Part shown: piece by piece, positions 13,001 to 25,000 of the stretch
Position numbering within the stretch: the first letter of the stretch is position 1
Layout of the letters: each line of letters begins with the position of its first letter
NCBI GenBank assembly: GCA_013396995.1
Contig: VWZP01010576.1
Span: forward strand, 738,765 to 802,764
Length of the DNA: 64,000 nt
From: Dicaeum eximium
Lineage: Eukaryota > Chordata > Aves > Passeriformes > Dicaeidae
Direction: 5' to 3'
Program-made: the position numbers and the translations under genes
The notes under the pieces: model-generated
The model's input: only the letters and a program-made list of their open reading frames with translations
The model's database searches: none
Told to the model about the DNA's origin: nothing

Positions 13001-16000
13001 GGGAATTGCCTGGTTCATCCTGCCACTGTCAAAGAGACTCAGAAACAGATCAGCACTCCCACAGGAGTGGGAATCAACAAACCAATCAGCTCAGCCACTA
13101 AGAAGTTATGCTGGATCACCTGGTGCAGCACTGAAGCTCCTGCACCAGAGAGTTCCCAGAGATGTGGAGAGACGATTCATGAACAGGATCTTCTCTATAA
13201 AGGACTATTAATTAATTGCTTTTATAAACACAGCACTCTGGGCCTTAAAGGGGAAGTAACATAGGAGTACTGGCATAGTCACCCAAATCTGTGTTCAAGA
13301 ACACGTCTGAGTGGACAAGACAAACAGGCTGCACTCAGCCAGGCCTGGGGCTAGAGAAACAAACTTTGTAGTAAAAAGCTCCCAACACATTTACAACTTG
13401 AGCCAAGTGAAGCACGCAGCTTTCCCTTGCAGAAGCAACCCCACAAAGGCAAACAGCTGCCTGCATCCCATTTACAGTGCAACAGCCCACCTGGGATATA
13501 GTTCTAAAGGACAGAAGACAATTTTTTTTAAGCTTTTAGTAAAAGCATAGCCAGGCACCCCTTGACATCATCAGCACAAGCAACACTGTACCTCCTTCAC
13601 TATCTGTCAAGACCAGGGAATGGGCTCTCCCACAGGACACTTGCAAGACTCGAGTTTGCTGCGGTTTCTCCAGTGGCAATGGAATTGGAGATGGTTCCAA
13701 GACATATTCATAGCCCCTAGCTTAAGGAGAAGAGAACAATTTTAAGTCAGTAGCTTCCACAAAGTAAGTTCAACATACATCTGCTGATCCTGTTGTACAT
13801 TCACACAGTCACTTCTGCTTTGCTATAAAAGTAGATACATTTTAGAAAGCCAAGATACTAAGCTAAGAGGCTGGCAGGGATTTATCAGAGGGAAAGAGAT
13901 GGTAAAAGCTACGGAGATAGCTGAAGCCAATAATCACTACCTAAACAAAAGTCCACCATAACTAGAGGGTGAATGTTATTAATGCTTCAGGTGGCAAATT
14001 GTGAAACTGAGGCTTTCACCCACATGTTCAACCACTTTGGTGAATACAGATGTATTACTAGAGCTTAATATCATGCACAAACATTTTGTGCAACTGGGGA
14101 TATTGCAAACAAGGTACAAGAGCAACAATCACAAAAATCTATCAGGAAAGGTGAACAAAAACATCTTAGTGCTTCATATTTAAAGAAAAGTAGATTACAG
14201 AACTTTCAGAAATAAGGAATGCAAGAAAGACTAGCTAAGCTAGGTCCATAGGGAATAAGACATCTAACGTTTATGAAAAATGACATGCTATACTTTAAAA
14301 AGATTTAGCAACTTGAAGAACAGGTAATCAGTTACAGTCAACTGAGAGGTGGGGAGAAAGAACATCAAACCATAAATCAATACTAGGGAAAAGGTTAAGA
14401 GGAGATAAAAAGCCTTGATACCAAAGTCACTGTAATAAGTGAAATCATATCCCAGAGGACCCAAAGCAATATTGCACACAGGCAGCAGTGCTATACTGGT
14501 TCTTGCTGCCTTCAATAAAAATAAAAACCAAAAACTAAAAAAACCACCAACAACAACCAACCAAACAACAGAAAACAACAATAACAAAAACACTATCCAA
14601 GATTAAAAAAAAAATTAAAATTAAAAGATCTACAAAAGATCTTTTGCAGCAAGACACTACTGGCCGTGAGGACAGGCAGCACAACAGGCAGCTTGTCAAT
14701 GGTGGGCATCTGCCATGGAACAGAGCAGGAAATTAAGGCAACCAACTTTCTATCTGTCTAGAAACACTTGGAAGTCACAAAGCAAAATAATCTTTTCCTC
14801 TCTCTGTTCCCTCAGCAGAAAGACACATGCTACTGGGATCTGCAGTAACCATCAGTGATAGCTGATTTGGAGAGAAGAGACAATGAGGTGACTAAGGAAC
14901 AGTGGTGTGAGCATGAAATATTAGTTGTTTGGATACAACCATCTAAAAGTCAGAAGGCTGCAAATTCCCTTGGAAATGAAGCATCTACAGCAACACAGTG
15001 CTGGAAGCAGCAGGAACTAAAGTCAGGCTGTAAAACAGCAATGAGCAACACATCCCAAAGGAAAACTTGTCTGGGGGGACATGGAGCAGTAGCAATCCCA
15101 CTGATCTTCACCAAATTTTCAACCAATCTTGCCAAACACACTCTCTTACTTAGCAGGGCTTGAACTGCAAAACTCTTTAACCTATTTCTGGATTCTCTGA
15201 CAAAAATAATTTCCAGGTCAGATGAAAAACAAGGTAATTGCAAGACACTCCTGAGACATCAGCACGAACAGAACTAAGACTCAGCAAGATCTGAAACCTT
15301 TAAGAGCAGAAGCTTGTGCAGCCCCTGCATTCTGCAGCTGCTGTTCAAGCACACACTTGCTGTGTGTACACTCTTACAGAACTATCCAGTGTGCACCACA
15401 AAGCTGCACCATACCAAACCTCAACACTGCAGTTTTCTTTTGCTTCTCCACCAAGTTTAATCTTCTGCCCACATCAGACACATCCTACCTTGATGGATTA
15501 CACTCTTATACACCATAATGACAAAAACTGCTTTTATTGTGATTATCCTCAACTGTTTATGGAGGAATGTCTATGCAGTCAGTCATTCTGAGGAAACTGT
15601 GTTTTTCCTGTCTTCGGTAGTAGGTGGCAATGTTCTGCACAGAAATCATCTTAAATGAGTTTGAAAGCCTGGTGTAAGACAAAATGACTGAAAAACATGT
15701 TTTTCCTTCAAAATGCAACCTGCTATTAAAATAACTTTAAAAGAAGCCCTACAGCTTCACAAAATCCCCACAAACTGTATTAAAAATCCTCTAATTGGGA
15801 AGGAGGAATAAAGGACTTTACTTTTTAAAGTGCAAAGGCAACAGAAGTCAGCAAACCATCCTGCCAAAATTGTTTACTTAACTACACTGTGCCTACTATC
15901 AAACGATAGATTCCAAGCCACAAATTAACCAACATCACACTTTGCAGAGTAAACAGCTACATTCCTATCCAGATAAAACTAATTAAGTGCAGTGTACAGA

Positions 16001-17736
16001 ACAAAAGCACACGTTAACCAATTACAAAGCACACAGAAACACAAATAAATTTCAGAAAAATATGTTTAAAAAAATAAAGCACAGCCTTGGACTGCATCAA
16101 TGCCTTCTGATGTTTTTCCACATCTCCAAACACATGAAGATTCCTGTACCACAGGCATACTGCACTGTCACCCTGTTAGTTTTTGAAACACTTAAATCCT
16201 TACTTTGATCTCTTCTGCTTCTCTGGAATCCAAGCTGGGAATCCTTGTTGAGCCCCATGCCCCACACTTTGGTGATGTCTCTGGTATTAGAAGCCAGCAG
16301 TGTGAATCCATAACCACAGGCAGCAGAGGATATCTTTGAAGACAGAAAAACCCACATCATTCAGTTAGAAACTGGCTTAGGAAAGCAAATTTCATTCCAT
16401 GCTACTTATTCATCAGCACTCATTCTTCATTAAGCTACATTCACATACAGTCCAAATTCATGGCATGCATGGTCTTGCAAAAATTATCAGTCTTCCATGA
16501 TAAGCACAAAGGTGAAAACTCAGATCCAAGCATTCTGCCTTAAAAGTTTTGGTTTTGTGTGCATACATCTTTACTTCTGCATTATCTTGGCCCCATTCAA
16601 CACCACATAAAGACTTGTTTGCTGACTTGCATCAGCAGATTAAAAAAAATAAAGAAAGAAAAAAAAAAGATACAGAGATATTAAGAGAACAACATGTTTT
16701 ACTCCTTTTGACAAAAAAAGCCCAGCATAAGAACCGCATGAGGAGCAACTGCGGTCACTTGGTTTGCTCAGCTTGGAGAAATGGAGACTGAGGTCAGATC
16801 TCACTGGGGTCTGCAGCTCCTCCCGAGGGGCTGCTCTGGGACCAGAGACAGAACCCCAGGGCAGCTGTGCCAAGGGAGCTTTAGACTGGATATCAGGAAA
16901 AGTTCTACCCCCAGAGGGTGGGCGGCACTGAACAGGCTCCCCAGGGAATGGGCACGGCCCCAAGGCCCCAAGGAGCGCCCGGACAACTCCCTCAGGGGCA
17001 GGGCGGGACTGCGGGGCTGACTGCGCAGGGCCAGGAGCGGGACTCCATGGGCCTTCTGAGTCCCTTCCAACTCACGATATTCTGTGAATGCTCTGACATT
17101 CTAGACTAGACAGCAAAGCACGAGAAAAACACGCAGGCAAAAGAATAACATTTTCAACACAAGGTTCCCATTTATCAGGTGGGAGCAGCCACGGAGCCAC
17201 TGGAAGGGGCCCGTTTTATGTGGCAAATGTTCTTCACACCCTGGCTCTCTAATGCCTCTGAGACAATTACAAATACAGGTTTCCTAAACTATACGCTGCT
17301 GCAGTTCAAACAATTATCATCCCAAGCGATACCACTATATCGATAAAAAGCCACTGAGCCACAGCAAAGCCTTTAACCCCGATTCAGTAACGCCGTTCTC
17401 GGCTGTGCTAAGCCCTGACCAGACTCCTGAGGCCGGGGGGACACGCTGGCCCCGCTGGATCGGGCCCACCTTCTCCTCCGTCTCCAGGCGGTACGGCGTG
17501 GCTTGGATGCGCCGCGGCTTCTTCCAGCCCGCGTCCGGCTTCACGAAGCTGGGGATGCCCAGGGCGCCCGAGTAGCTGAAGCCCCACACGAACACGCGGT
17601 CCTTGCGCTTGGCCGCCTTCCCCGCGTACTGGAATACCGGGACAGCCTCCTCGGCCTCCCGCAGCTGGCGGGTGTTCGGCGGCCCCGCCGCCACGCAGAA
17701 GCCCCTGCGGAGCAGGCGCCGCGCCAGCCCCGCCAT
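4012..17736 (-). CDS. RCC1L: RCC1L, RCC1-like mitochondrial guanine-exchange/ribosome-assembly factor, 11 coding exons
   Basis: RCC1L (formerly WBSCR16) is a seven-bladed RCC1-type beta-propeller of the mitochondrial matrix and inner membrane, linked to mitoribosome assembly and to OPA1 nucleotide exchange. Coding exons, 5' to 3' on the minus strand: 17736-17470, 16333-16204, 13720-13592, 12747-12681, 11608-11557, 10012-9928, 8923-8742, 8335-8251, 7194-7021, 5696-5611 and 4089-4012. Every junction is AG/GT and all phases agree, giving 444 codons plus TAG; the human protein is about 464 residues. The start is the first ATG in the 5' exon, in good context (accATGg), and is followed by an arginine-rich N-terminus (MAGLARRLLRRGF) typical of a mitochondrial presequence. 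RCC1 blade signatures are plain: DRVFVWGFSYSGALG, ISSAACGYGFTLL, CGWGADGQTGLGHYNIT, CGLSHFAAL, GELFVWGKN and a final DVACGVDHMV. The last residues (VSMVRSFT) match the length of the human end. No frameshift or stop was found. A strong cryptic donor lies in the last exon (see findings). Confidence 0.97.
9182..9690 (+). other. Cluster of plus-strand open frames inside an RCC1L intron, unidentified
   Basis: Between RCC1L exons 6 and 7, three overlapping plus-strand frames (about 9182-9361, 9288-9473 and 9415-9687) encode lysine-, asparagine- and glutamine-rich peptides with more codon-like texture than nearby introns. They could be a decayed retrocopy broken by frameshifts, or chance. I do not recognise the protein, and no poly-A tail or target duplication is visible. 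Confidence 0.2.
10975..11530 (-). mobile_element. CR1 LINE, 5'-truncated, reverse-transcriptase 3' region
   Basis: Read on the minus strand, the segment follows the CR1 ORF2 C-terminal coding region: 'gctcagagggttgcagtcat', 'gtaccccagggatctggggt', 'gcagatgacataaaactct', then the 'cagcaatgtgccttgctgta' and 'ctgggctgcattaggagtgtt' blocks. A remnant frame (11159-11446) still shows LADDIKLSGV and PEGGAAIQRLEKQ but is broken. The 8-bp 3' repeat is missing. It lies in RCC1L intron 5, about 30 bp from the donor of exon 5. Confidence 0.85.
14000..16200. other. RCC1L intron 2, no feature recognised in this part
   Basis: AT-rich intronic sequence between exons 2 and 3. It has A/C-rich low-complexity sequence near 14510-14620 but no recognisable exon, RNA gene or transposon signature. 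The open frames here look like chance. Confidence 0.4.
16737..17096 (+). mobile_element. CR1 LINE 3' end in RCC1L intron 1
   Basis: On the plus strand this carries the CR1 3' coding end and UTR: 'ggtcagatctcactggggtc', 'ttagactggatatcaggaaa', 'gaacaggctccccagggaat', then 'gagtcccttccaactcacga' and 'tattctgtgaatg', the last a diverged copy of the CR1 tail. It is relatively GC-rich and well preserved. It is antisense to RCC1L. Confidence 0.85.
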
Positions 17737-17900
17737 GGTTCCCCTCAGGCCGCCGCCATCTCGGCTCTCCCTCACACGCGGGCCCGCCCAGCGTCACCTC
17801 CCCTGCACGCACGCGCCCGGCCGCGGCGCCTCCGCGCGCTTCTCTTAAAGGGGCTGCGCCGCCCTCTGAGGGGACGGTCGGTGCCCGCCCGGACCCTGGG
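17400..17900. promoter_or_regulatory. CpG-island promoter region of RCC1L
   Basis: The sequence around and upstream of RCC1L exon 1 is markedly GC-rich and dense in CG dinucleotides, unlike the AT-rich introns on either side. No TATA box is evident. This is the usual form of a housekeeping promoter, as expected for a nuclear gene for a mitochondrial protein. The transcription start is inferred to lie between 17737 and about 17850. Confidence 0.7.
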
Positions 17901-17909
17901 CTGGCTCTG

Positions 17910-18090
17910 AACCTACAGCCGGACCTGACCCTACAGCCCGGCCCAAACTCACGTCTAAACCTACGCCGCGACCTAGACCTAAATCTAAACACACCCCCAG
18001 ACCCCAGTGTGGACTTAGACCCAGCCCCAAACAAAGAGCAAAACTGAAACTCAGGCCCAAACCGACACATCGACCCAGACCCATCCCGAA
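17910..18090. repeat. Degenerate short-period tandem repeat next to the 23-bp minisatellite
   Basis: Between RCC1L exon 1 and the 23-bp array is a C/A-rich run of imperfect 'gaccta', 'aaccta' and 'gaccca' units with a period near 6-12 bp. It grades into the regular array. It may be an older, decayed part of the same satellite. It is not coding. Confidence 0.5.
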
Positions 18091-18405
18091 CCCAAAGCCA
18101 GACCGAGATCGCACCCAAAGCCAGACCGAGACCGCACCCAAAGCCCGACCGAGATCGCTCCCAAAGCCAGCCCGAGATCGCTCCCAAAGCCCGACCGAGA
18201 TCACTCCCAAAGCCAGCCCGAGATCGCTCCCAAAGCCCGACCGAGATCACTCCCAAAGCCAGACCGAGATCGCTCCCAAAGCCAGACCGAGATCACTCCC
18301 AAAGCCAGACCGAGATTGCTCCCAAAGCCAGACCGAGATCACTCCCAAAGCCAGACCGAGATCGCACCCAAAGCCAGACCGAGATCACTCCCAAAGCCGG
18401 CCCCG
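18091..18405. repeat. 23-bp minisatellite upstream of RCC1L
   Basis: Thirteen full head-to-tail units of 23 bp (consensus cccaaagccagaccgagatc plus three bases) run from 18091 to 18389, with a partial unit to about 18405. Units differ at a few sites: ccaga/ccagc/cccga, gatc/gacc/gatt, and act/gct/gca at the end. Variants alternate in blocks, which suggests unequal exchange. Because 23 is not a multiple of three, all frames read as a 23-residue repeat. The long minus-strand open frames at 17408-18256 and 17845-18210 are therefore artefacts. The array lies between the RCC1L promoter and the NCF1 3' end. Confidence 0.95.
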
Positions 18406-18692
18406 TCCGGCACAGCCATGACAGGCCCGGCCGTGGCGGTAACCAGAGGCAGCCGTCCCAGCACACTCCGTGTGTGAAGCAGCCCTGTCTCAACACCGAG
18501 CCCTCGCTTTCCTCTGAGGGAGCCAAGCAGCCATCTTCCAGGAGGAAGCTGCTGACCTTTCATCCCCCCAACTAAATTTCCTCGCTGCCGGCATTTTTTT
18601 GCAAGACACCCTTGCCCAGTATCCACCTGGGAGGAGCACCTTTCCTGCTGCCATGCCCACACCGCTCCTCAGGGTCTATCAAGTGTGTCTCC

Positions 18693-18698
18693 TTTATT
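18693..18698 (-). terminator. Polyadenylation signal of NCF1
   Basis: TTTATT on the plus strand gives AATAAA on the coding strand, about 310 bases below the NCF1 stop codon. This gives a short, plausible 3' UTR ending near 18670-18680, followed by T/G-containing sequence. Confidence 0.7.
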
Positions 18699-19007
18699 GA
18701 TGAAAACCACAAAAATAATTCAAAATACAAAGAGGTAATAGAAGGGCATCTAGAGATGAGGACTTGGTGCTTCTAAGGATCTGGTAGAGCAGGGCTGGTC
18801 CCTCCTCAAAGTGCTATTGTGACACCTCAGGCTGGCTTGATGGAGGATGAGGATGGGCACTGGGCCGGGCTGATATGGCCAGCGGCCTCCCTGGCCTGTG
18901 GTGGCTGCCAGAACCACCTGGATCCCTGGTCCAGCTCCAAGCCCTAGCTGCACAGGAGCTGGAGGAGATGAAGCTTTGGGTGGCCAGTGTGGGGGCTCAC
19001 AGGATCC

Positions 19008-22000
19008 TCACAGGATCTTCCTCCATGTGCTCTCAGTGCAGCGGTTCAGGATGAGGTCTTTGCTGGGACGGGGAGGAACAGCAGGTTGAGCTTTGGGCTT
19101 GTTGTCCTCTGGCTCATTTTTCTCAACTGCAAGTAAAAAAGATGTACAGATGGGTCACAGCTCCCCACCACACACCACCCTCATGAACATTCAGCAGCTT
19201 TCTTACGTAATGGCCACCAAAGCTCCTGCCTCTCCTCCTGTCCCTGCTGCATGTAGTGGTCTTCCTGTAGGTCATGGTGTTGGGATGTGCCCACCAGTGC
19301 CTGCTGTGAACTGTGCTCAGGGAAAATCTGTCTTTAGGTCTGCATGAGGTCTGCCCATCTTTAGCTCTGGGAAGGCCATGGATACTGCATGGGGACTAGC
19401 AGATCTATAGGGCTTACCTCAATGTCTACCTCTCTCCTTCTTCATGAAGAGATGCTTTTTACAAGAGCCTGAACTGGTAGGACAAGGGGAAGTGGCATCA
19501 CACTGTCAGAGCCAGGGTTAGATTAACTATTAGGAAAAAATGATTTCCTGTGAAGGTAGTAGGACACAGGCTTCCCAAAGAAACTGTGGCTGCCCTGTGC
19601 CTGGAAGTGTTCAAGACTAGGTTGGATGAGGCTTGGAGCAACTTGAAAAAGTGGAAGCTTGGAATGAATTGGTCTTTAAGGTCCCTTCCTACCAAAACCG
19701 AATTCTATAATTCTATGATTCTTCATGCAACACTTCCTTCTGGGGGCTCTGCTGACAGCTAACATACATGGTGATTGCAATGGTAATGGCAGCACGAGAG
19801 AGATTCGGCGCACAAAGGAAAGCACAGGTCCCAAATGTGGGTTGACCTCCTTCCAGGGCCATATTCTGCTCTGTCTGACCTATAGCCAGGGGTAAGAAAG
19901 CTCATTGAAAGAAACACCTCCCTGCACAGACTTTCCCCATGGGAAAAGGGCAGATAGGCATGGGATGACCTCAGTGTGCCACCCTGCTCCAGCTGCCAGC
20001 AGGGTGGGGGGCATGGGTGATGCCTGCAGGATCCCAGTTCCATTGAGACTTACTGATGACATTGGCCTTGTTCTGGAAATTTCCCCGCATGTGCCGCCGG
20101 TTCTGGATGTACTTCCTGCTGTTCCTCCTATAGGTCTCCTGGCTGATTTGCTTCCGGCCCTGCTTGTGGATGCTCTTCACATTTCGGATGGTGGATCTGC
20201 AAGGAGTGAGAAACAAAACTTTCAGTTTTCATGCTGAAAGCTTTCACACGACACACTTCCTTTCCCCACACTTCCTCCCCTGCTTCACCCAAACCCCAAT
20301 TTCTGCTTTTGGGTTTTCCCTGGTGGATGCCAGCTGTTGAGGGCAGCCATCACTGAGACACAATCTACATGTTCAGGGCAGCTGGATGGTGCTTTGCAAG
20401 CAAACACTGAAGGGTGAACCCTGAGCACAAGTCTGGAAAGTAATGATAGGGATTGGTGAGGAAGATTGGGCTTAAGGTTGGAAGGATGAGATGGGCATGA
20501 GGTTCATCCAAGAAAGCCCCAGAAGTGATCTACAGCTTTTTGATGAATGAACATACAGCACCTATACTGGCCACAAAGTTGAGGTCCCTGCTGTGGGGCT
20601 TGGCATGGCTCCCAGCTGCTCAAGGGTCAGATACAGGGGAATGGAGTATGGGGCATGTGTCAGTGTGCACCTGGATGTGCGGTGTTCAACCCACAGGAGA
20701 GAAACTACTGAGAGAAGTGAAAGGCTGAGCAGCATAGGGCTGCTACAGGGGAACCCCCAGCACTGGAGACTGTCCCTGGGCAGGCAGACAGAGGCCCCTG
20801 CTTTGTCTTCAGTACCATGGCAGGAGTGAGGTGGCTCCTGATGTCCACCCCACGGTATCCTCCTCCTGCTCTTCTCAAAGAAATGTGCCTCTCTGCCTTC
20901 AGCCCCTTTCTGGTCTGAGCACATAGCCCGGGTCATAGCAAAGCTTCTGCCCACAACAGCAGGTTAACATTGCCACAGGGCTTGGCCTGGCTGCCAGTGC
21001 CACGGAGGCAGCAGTCACAATGGCAGGGCCACAAGCCACTGTCCTTGGAAACAGGCCACCTAATCTCCCCCAAGGCTACCAGCAAACATCACTCTGCTCA
21101 AATAGGTGGATCTGGACCATTTTACACTGTCTCACGCTCAATCCATGCTCCAGTGAAACTGGATTTGGAGAGATTTTATAGCGGGCCTGATGTGTCATCT
21201 TGCAGAAAAAAGAGATAGCAGCAAGTTCTGCCCTTTCTTAGCCATTCCCTTTGCATTGGAATTCATAAGTTATTATTGCTTTTTATCTTTTTAATCAAAG
21301 TAAAATCCCTTGCATTAGTTCAAATCCTCCCATTAGATTAGGCCACTTGGCAGCTCCATTAAGTCAAATCGCTTCTTGCCTCTGAAAGATTCAGTGCACA
21401 CACTTAGGAAGTAAGAAAATGGCCAATTTGAAAATTAAACAAGATTAGCCCAGAAAATAAACTTTGCAGAAGGACAAGGAGAAATACACCTGATGGGTGG
21501 ACCTGTTGCAGCAAGGATCTTGGAGCCCTGAATCAGCAGTGCTGGGGTGCCTGTGGTAGTTGGGAAGCACAGAGCTGGTGGGAGGACAGCCCTGGTCTGT
21601 CTGTGCCCTGCTTACATTTCTCCAGACAGTTCCTCACTGGCAGGGCAAGCAGGTGACACCACAGCACCCTATTTAATGTCATCTCCCTCAAGGAAGAGAG
21701 AGATGTTCTTCTGCCCTCTGCACAGAGCTTCTCCTACCTCCGTGGAGGAGCACCCCGGTTCCTCAGCTCACTCTTCACAGAGGTGTTCACCTCCCCAGCT
21801 TTCTGCAGGTACATGGCAGGGTAATAACCTGTGGTTTCATCCTTCCTGCAGGGCAACACAAAGCAACATCACTTGCAGTCGTGGCTCTGCAACCACCTCC
21901 TCAGTCCAGGAGAGAGATTTGATCATTCTTGTGGGTGGTCACAGAGTCCCAGAATGGATTGGTTAGAAGGGACCTGAAAGGACCTCATTCCACAGGCAGG

Positions 22001-25000
22001 GACACTTTCTCCTAGAATAGGTTATTCCAAGCCCCATCCAACCTGGCCTTGAACTCTTCCAGCTCAGGACATTCCATGAGTCATGGTTCATGCCTGTCCC
22101 CTTCTGGTGCTGTATGGGTTACCTCTCATGTTCCTTGCAGCTGGGATGAAAGTTGATGTTTTGCAAAGCAAAATGTGCCAGAACAATTAGAGGCAAAATA
22201 ACAGATACTTTTTTTTTTCCATCAGCCTCCTTCTTGGATATTTCTGAAGCCCTCAGCAGAGGAGTTTCCAGCTGCAATGTTTAATATTTGGGAAAGAACA
22301 GACTCTGAGAAGCAGCCATGCAAAAGGAAGTGCTGGGCAGTGGCACCAAAGATGCCATGGCTTTCCCTGATGTGCAGAACCATGGATGCTCCCTTCCCTC
22401 TGCCTGAGTGCTGCTCACCTGACCTGTTCATGGCATCTCTCACCTGATGACCCACCAGCCATCAAGGAGCTTGTGGATGACTTCAATGGTATCACCCTCC
22501 TTGAGGGTCAGCTCATCTTCTTCCACAGCAGTGTAGCTTTTTTGGACCAGGTATGCTTCACCTACACACAAAATGGGGATGGAGAATCATGTGACACCTC
22601 AGGCATGGGGGCTGAACCTCACCAGCCACTGAGAAGAGGAGGCACCAGAGCATTAGGAGGCACCCTACATTTTAGGTAAGACTCAGGGTGCTTCAGGTTT
22701 GGATTCAGACTTCCCCCAGTCTTGTCATTGCCCATGGCACATCCCAGCCCCTTCACCATCTCTCCATTAGAAAGCTTTTGGGTGCACACCTCCCTCTGCT
22801 TGAAAGTGTGTTCAGAATTCGGGTGGTGAAATGAGGCAGAAGGAAGTGTTGTGCTAATAGAGCCTTTTCCAGTGTTGTGAAACCCACAAAGCTGAAGCCT
22901 GTTGAGCAATTGGTACAAGCCTGCAGGATCCTCCCTCTGCTCCACGTGATAAAGCCCTGCTGTCATGGCAGGGTGATGCAGAGGGCAGGGAGCAGGGCCA
23001 GGCCCTGGTAAGGACAGCACAAAGGCAAAGCACTGTCAATGCCTGTGCCTGATTTGGATGCTGCACTGTGCTGTTCTGCTAAGCCAGCACCCAGCCTTCA
23101 CCCAGCCAGCTCAGCATGGCCACTGGGTAAAGATCAGCCAAAACACAAATCTAATGCTGAGTTGCAGGTCATGGGAAGCCCCCAGGGCTGACACTGAGGC
23201 ACCAAGCCATGAGATTTATCCCTCCTGGCAGTTCCTAGAGCAGCATCTCCCTGCCCAGTGATCCTGTTCAGTCTGAATTGCCCAGCTTTGCAGTGAGGCA
23301 TCTCAGTGGAGAGCTGCAGCAGGCTGTGTTCTGACACACACACACACACCCTGGTCACCCCAACATTTTACCTGCATAGTTAGGCTCCTGCTCTTCAGAC
23401 TCATCGGGACCATCTATTGGCTCCAGATAGGCAGCAGGTACCCAGCCTCGTTTATTCTTCAATTGGCAAAACCACCAGCCTGAAAAGAAAGCAACCATGG
23501 GCAAGAGCAGAGAGTGTTGTGGGGACTGGCACCAGGTCTGTTCTGGACAGGGCAGGTGCAGGCATCTCCCTGTCCTGGACCAAAGGGACAGTGCTGGGGC
23601 CAATCTCTGGTGACATGGTGCAACCAGAGAACTTGACCAGTTCATCCTGTTCCTGCTGGGCAGGAAGCCTCATAGGCTGAGGCACGGCCAGGATGTTGCA
23701 GTTTTCTAGAACTGCCCTTCAGCCTTCACTGCCATAACTAGCTCACCAGCTGTGTTTGGACACAAGATGCAGGGCAGTACTCATTCCTGCTGAAATTGTG
23801 GCAGGGACTGGGCTGGCCCTCAGGGGCTCTCCAGAGGGATGGACAAATACCGTTCTCACTCTTCTCCACGACATCCACCATGTCCCCAGCTTTGAGAGCC
23901 ATCTCAGATGTGGAGCTCTTCTCATAGTCAGCGATGGCTCGGTAAGTTTGCAGGACAATGGGGCCCGTGATGTCTGCAGGAGAGAAGTGACAGATGTTTC
24001 CTCCTCCAGCCCCCACCCCAGAAACACCCTGTTGCAGGCAGGCCAAATGCAGCCCCAGGACAGCCCAAAGTGCCCTTCCAGCCTCTTTCAGCCCCAAACC
24101 AGTTGGATTCCCCCTGAGGATTTGGCTTCCCCGCAGCTGCAGCTCTGGCACAGCAACCATGCTCTTGGTGAAGGTATCTGCCATGGGATGACAACTTTCC
24201 CCAGCAGGCTTCACTGCTGCTGAGGCAGCCACTTGCAGCCCTCTGAGAGCTCTTACCAGTAAGGGTTTTCTTGGAATCCTTTGGCAGGAGGAAGACCTCA
24301 GGCTTCTTGATCCTAGACAGATCGGAGCAAAGGCAGCTCAATGCCAGCCAGCCCTGTCCATCAGCACCCTCCCTGCAGGCTAGGAATGCATCCAAGGCCA
24401 GGAATGCAGGATTTCCCTCAAAATAGCAGGCAGCTGGACTCACTGGCTGTCTGTGACAGGGTTCATGTCATCATGACGGACCTTGAAGAAGTTGACCACA
24501 TGCAGACACCTGGAGATCTTGTGGGGTAGGTTGACCAGTGTGTAGCAGTACTCAGCCAGTGTGCCCTGCCTGTTCTCAGTTGAGCGCTGCCCATCAAACC
24601 ACTTTGGGGCTGGGGAAGAGGAAAAAGGGCTCAGAAAAGCAGACAGAATGCCTTGTTTTTAATACTTTCCCAAGCCCACTGCTCTGAATCATTCATTTTG
24701 CTCTGCAAACAAGTGGGTCTGGCCCCGAGGTGCTGCATGGCTGCATTGTGCCAGTAAGGTGGAGCTTTGTGGGAGCCCAGCTCATGCAAGCCCAGAAATG
24801 ATCCTGTTTGACTCTATTTCAGTTTTAGGGTAACTCCTACATGTGTGTTCAGACTAAGCCCAACTGCTGGGCCACAAATACAGCAGATGCACCGGGGCAC
24901 CAGCAGGGGCTCAGGGGACCAGCCTGCAGTCAGAGGAGATGTGTTTATCTTCCCATCCCACTGATTATGGTGTTCTTGACTCCAGAGCTCTAAAATACTG

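Noticed and set aside
17737..17775. Extension of RCC1L upstream of MAGLARR
   Set aside because: The upstream codon is GTG, not ATG. The first ATG has a strong Kozak context and starts a mitochondrial presequence.
17408..18256. 282-residue minus-strand open frame with repeated GVISVGLWERSRAGFGS-like units
   Set aside because: It is a read-through of the 23-bp minisatellite and of the RCC1L 5' exon in the wrong frame. The 23-residue period follows from the unit length.
23756..24223. 155-residue plus-strand frame across NCF1 exon 6
   Set aside because: It is the antisense shadow of the SH3A-coding exon, whose minus-strand reading (ADITGPIVLQTYRAIADYEK) is the real one.
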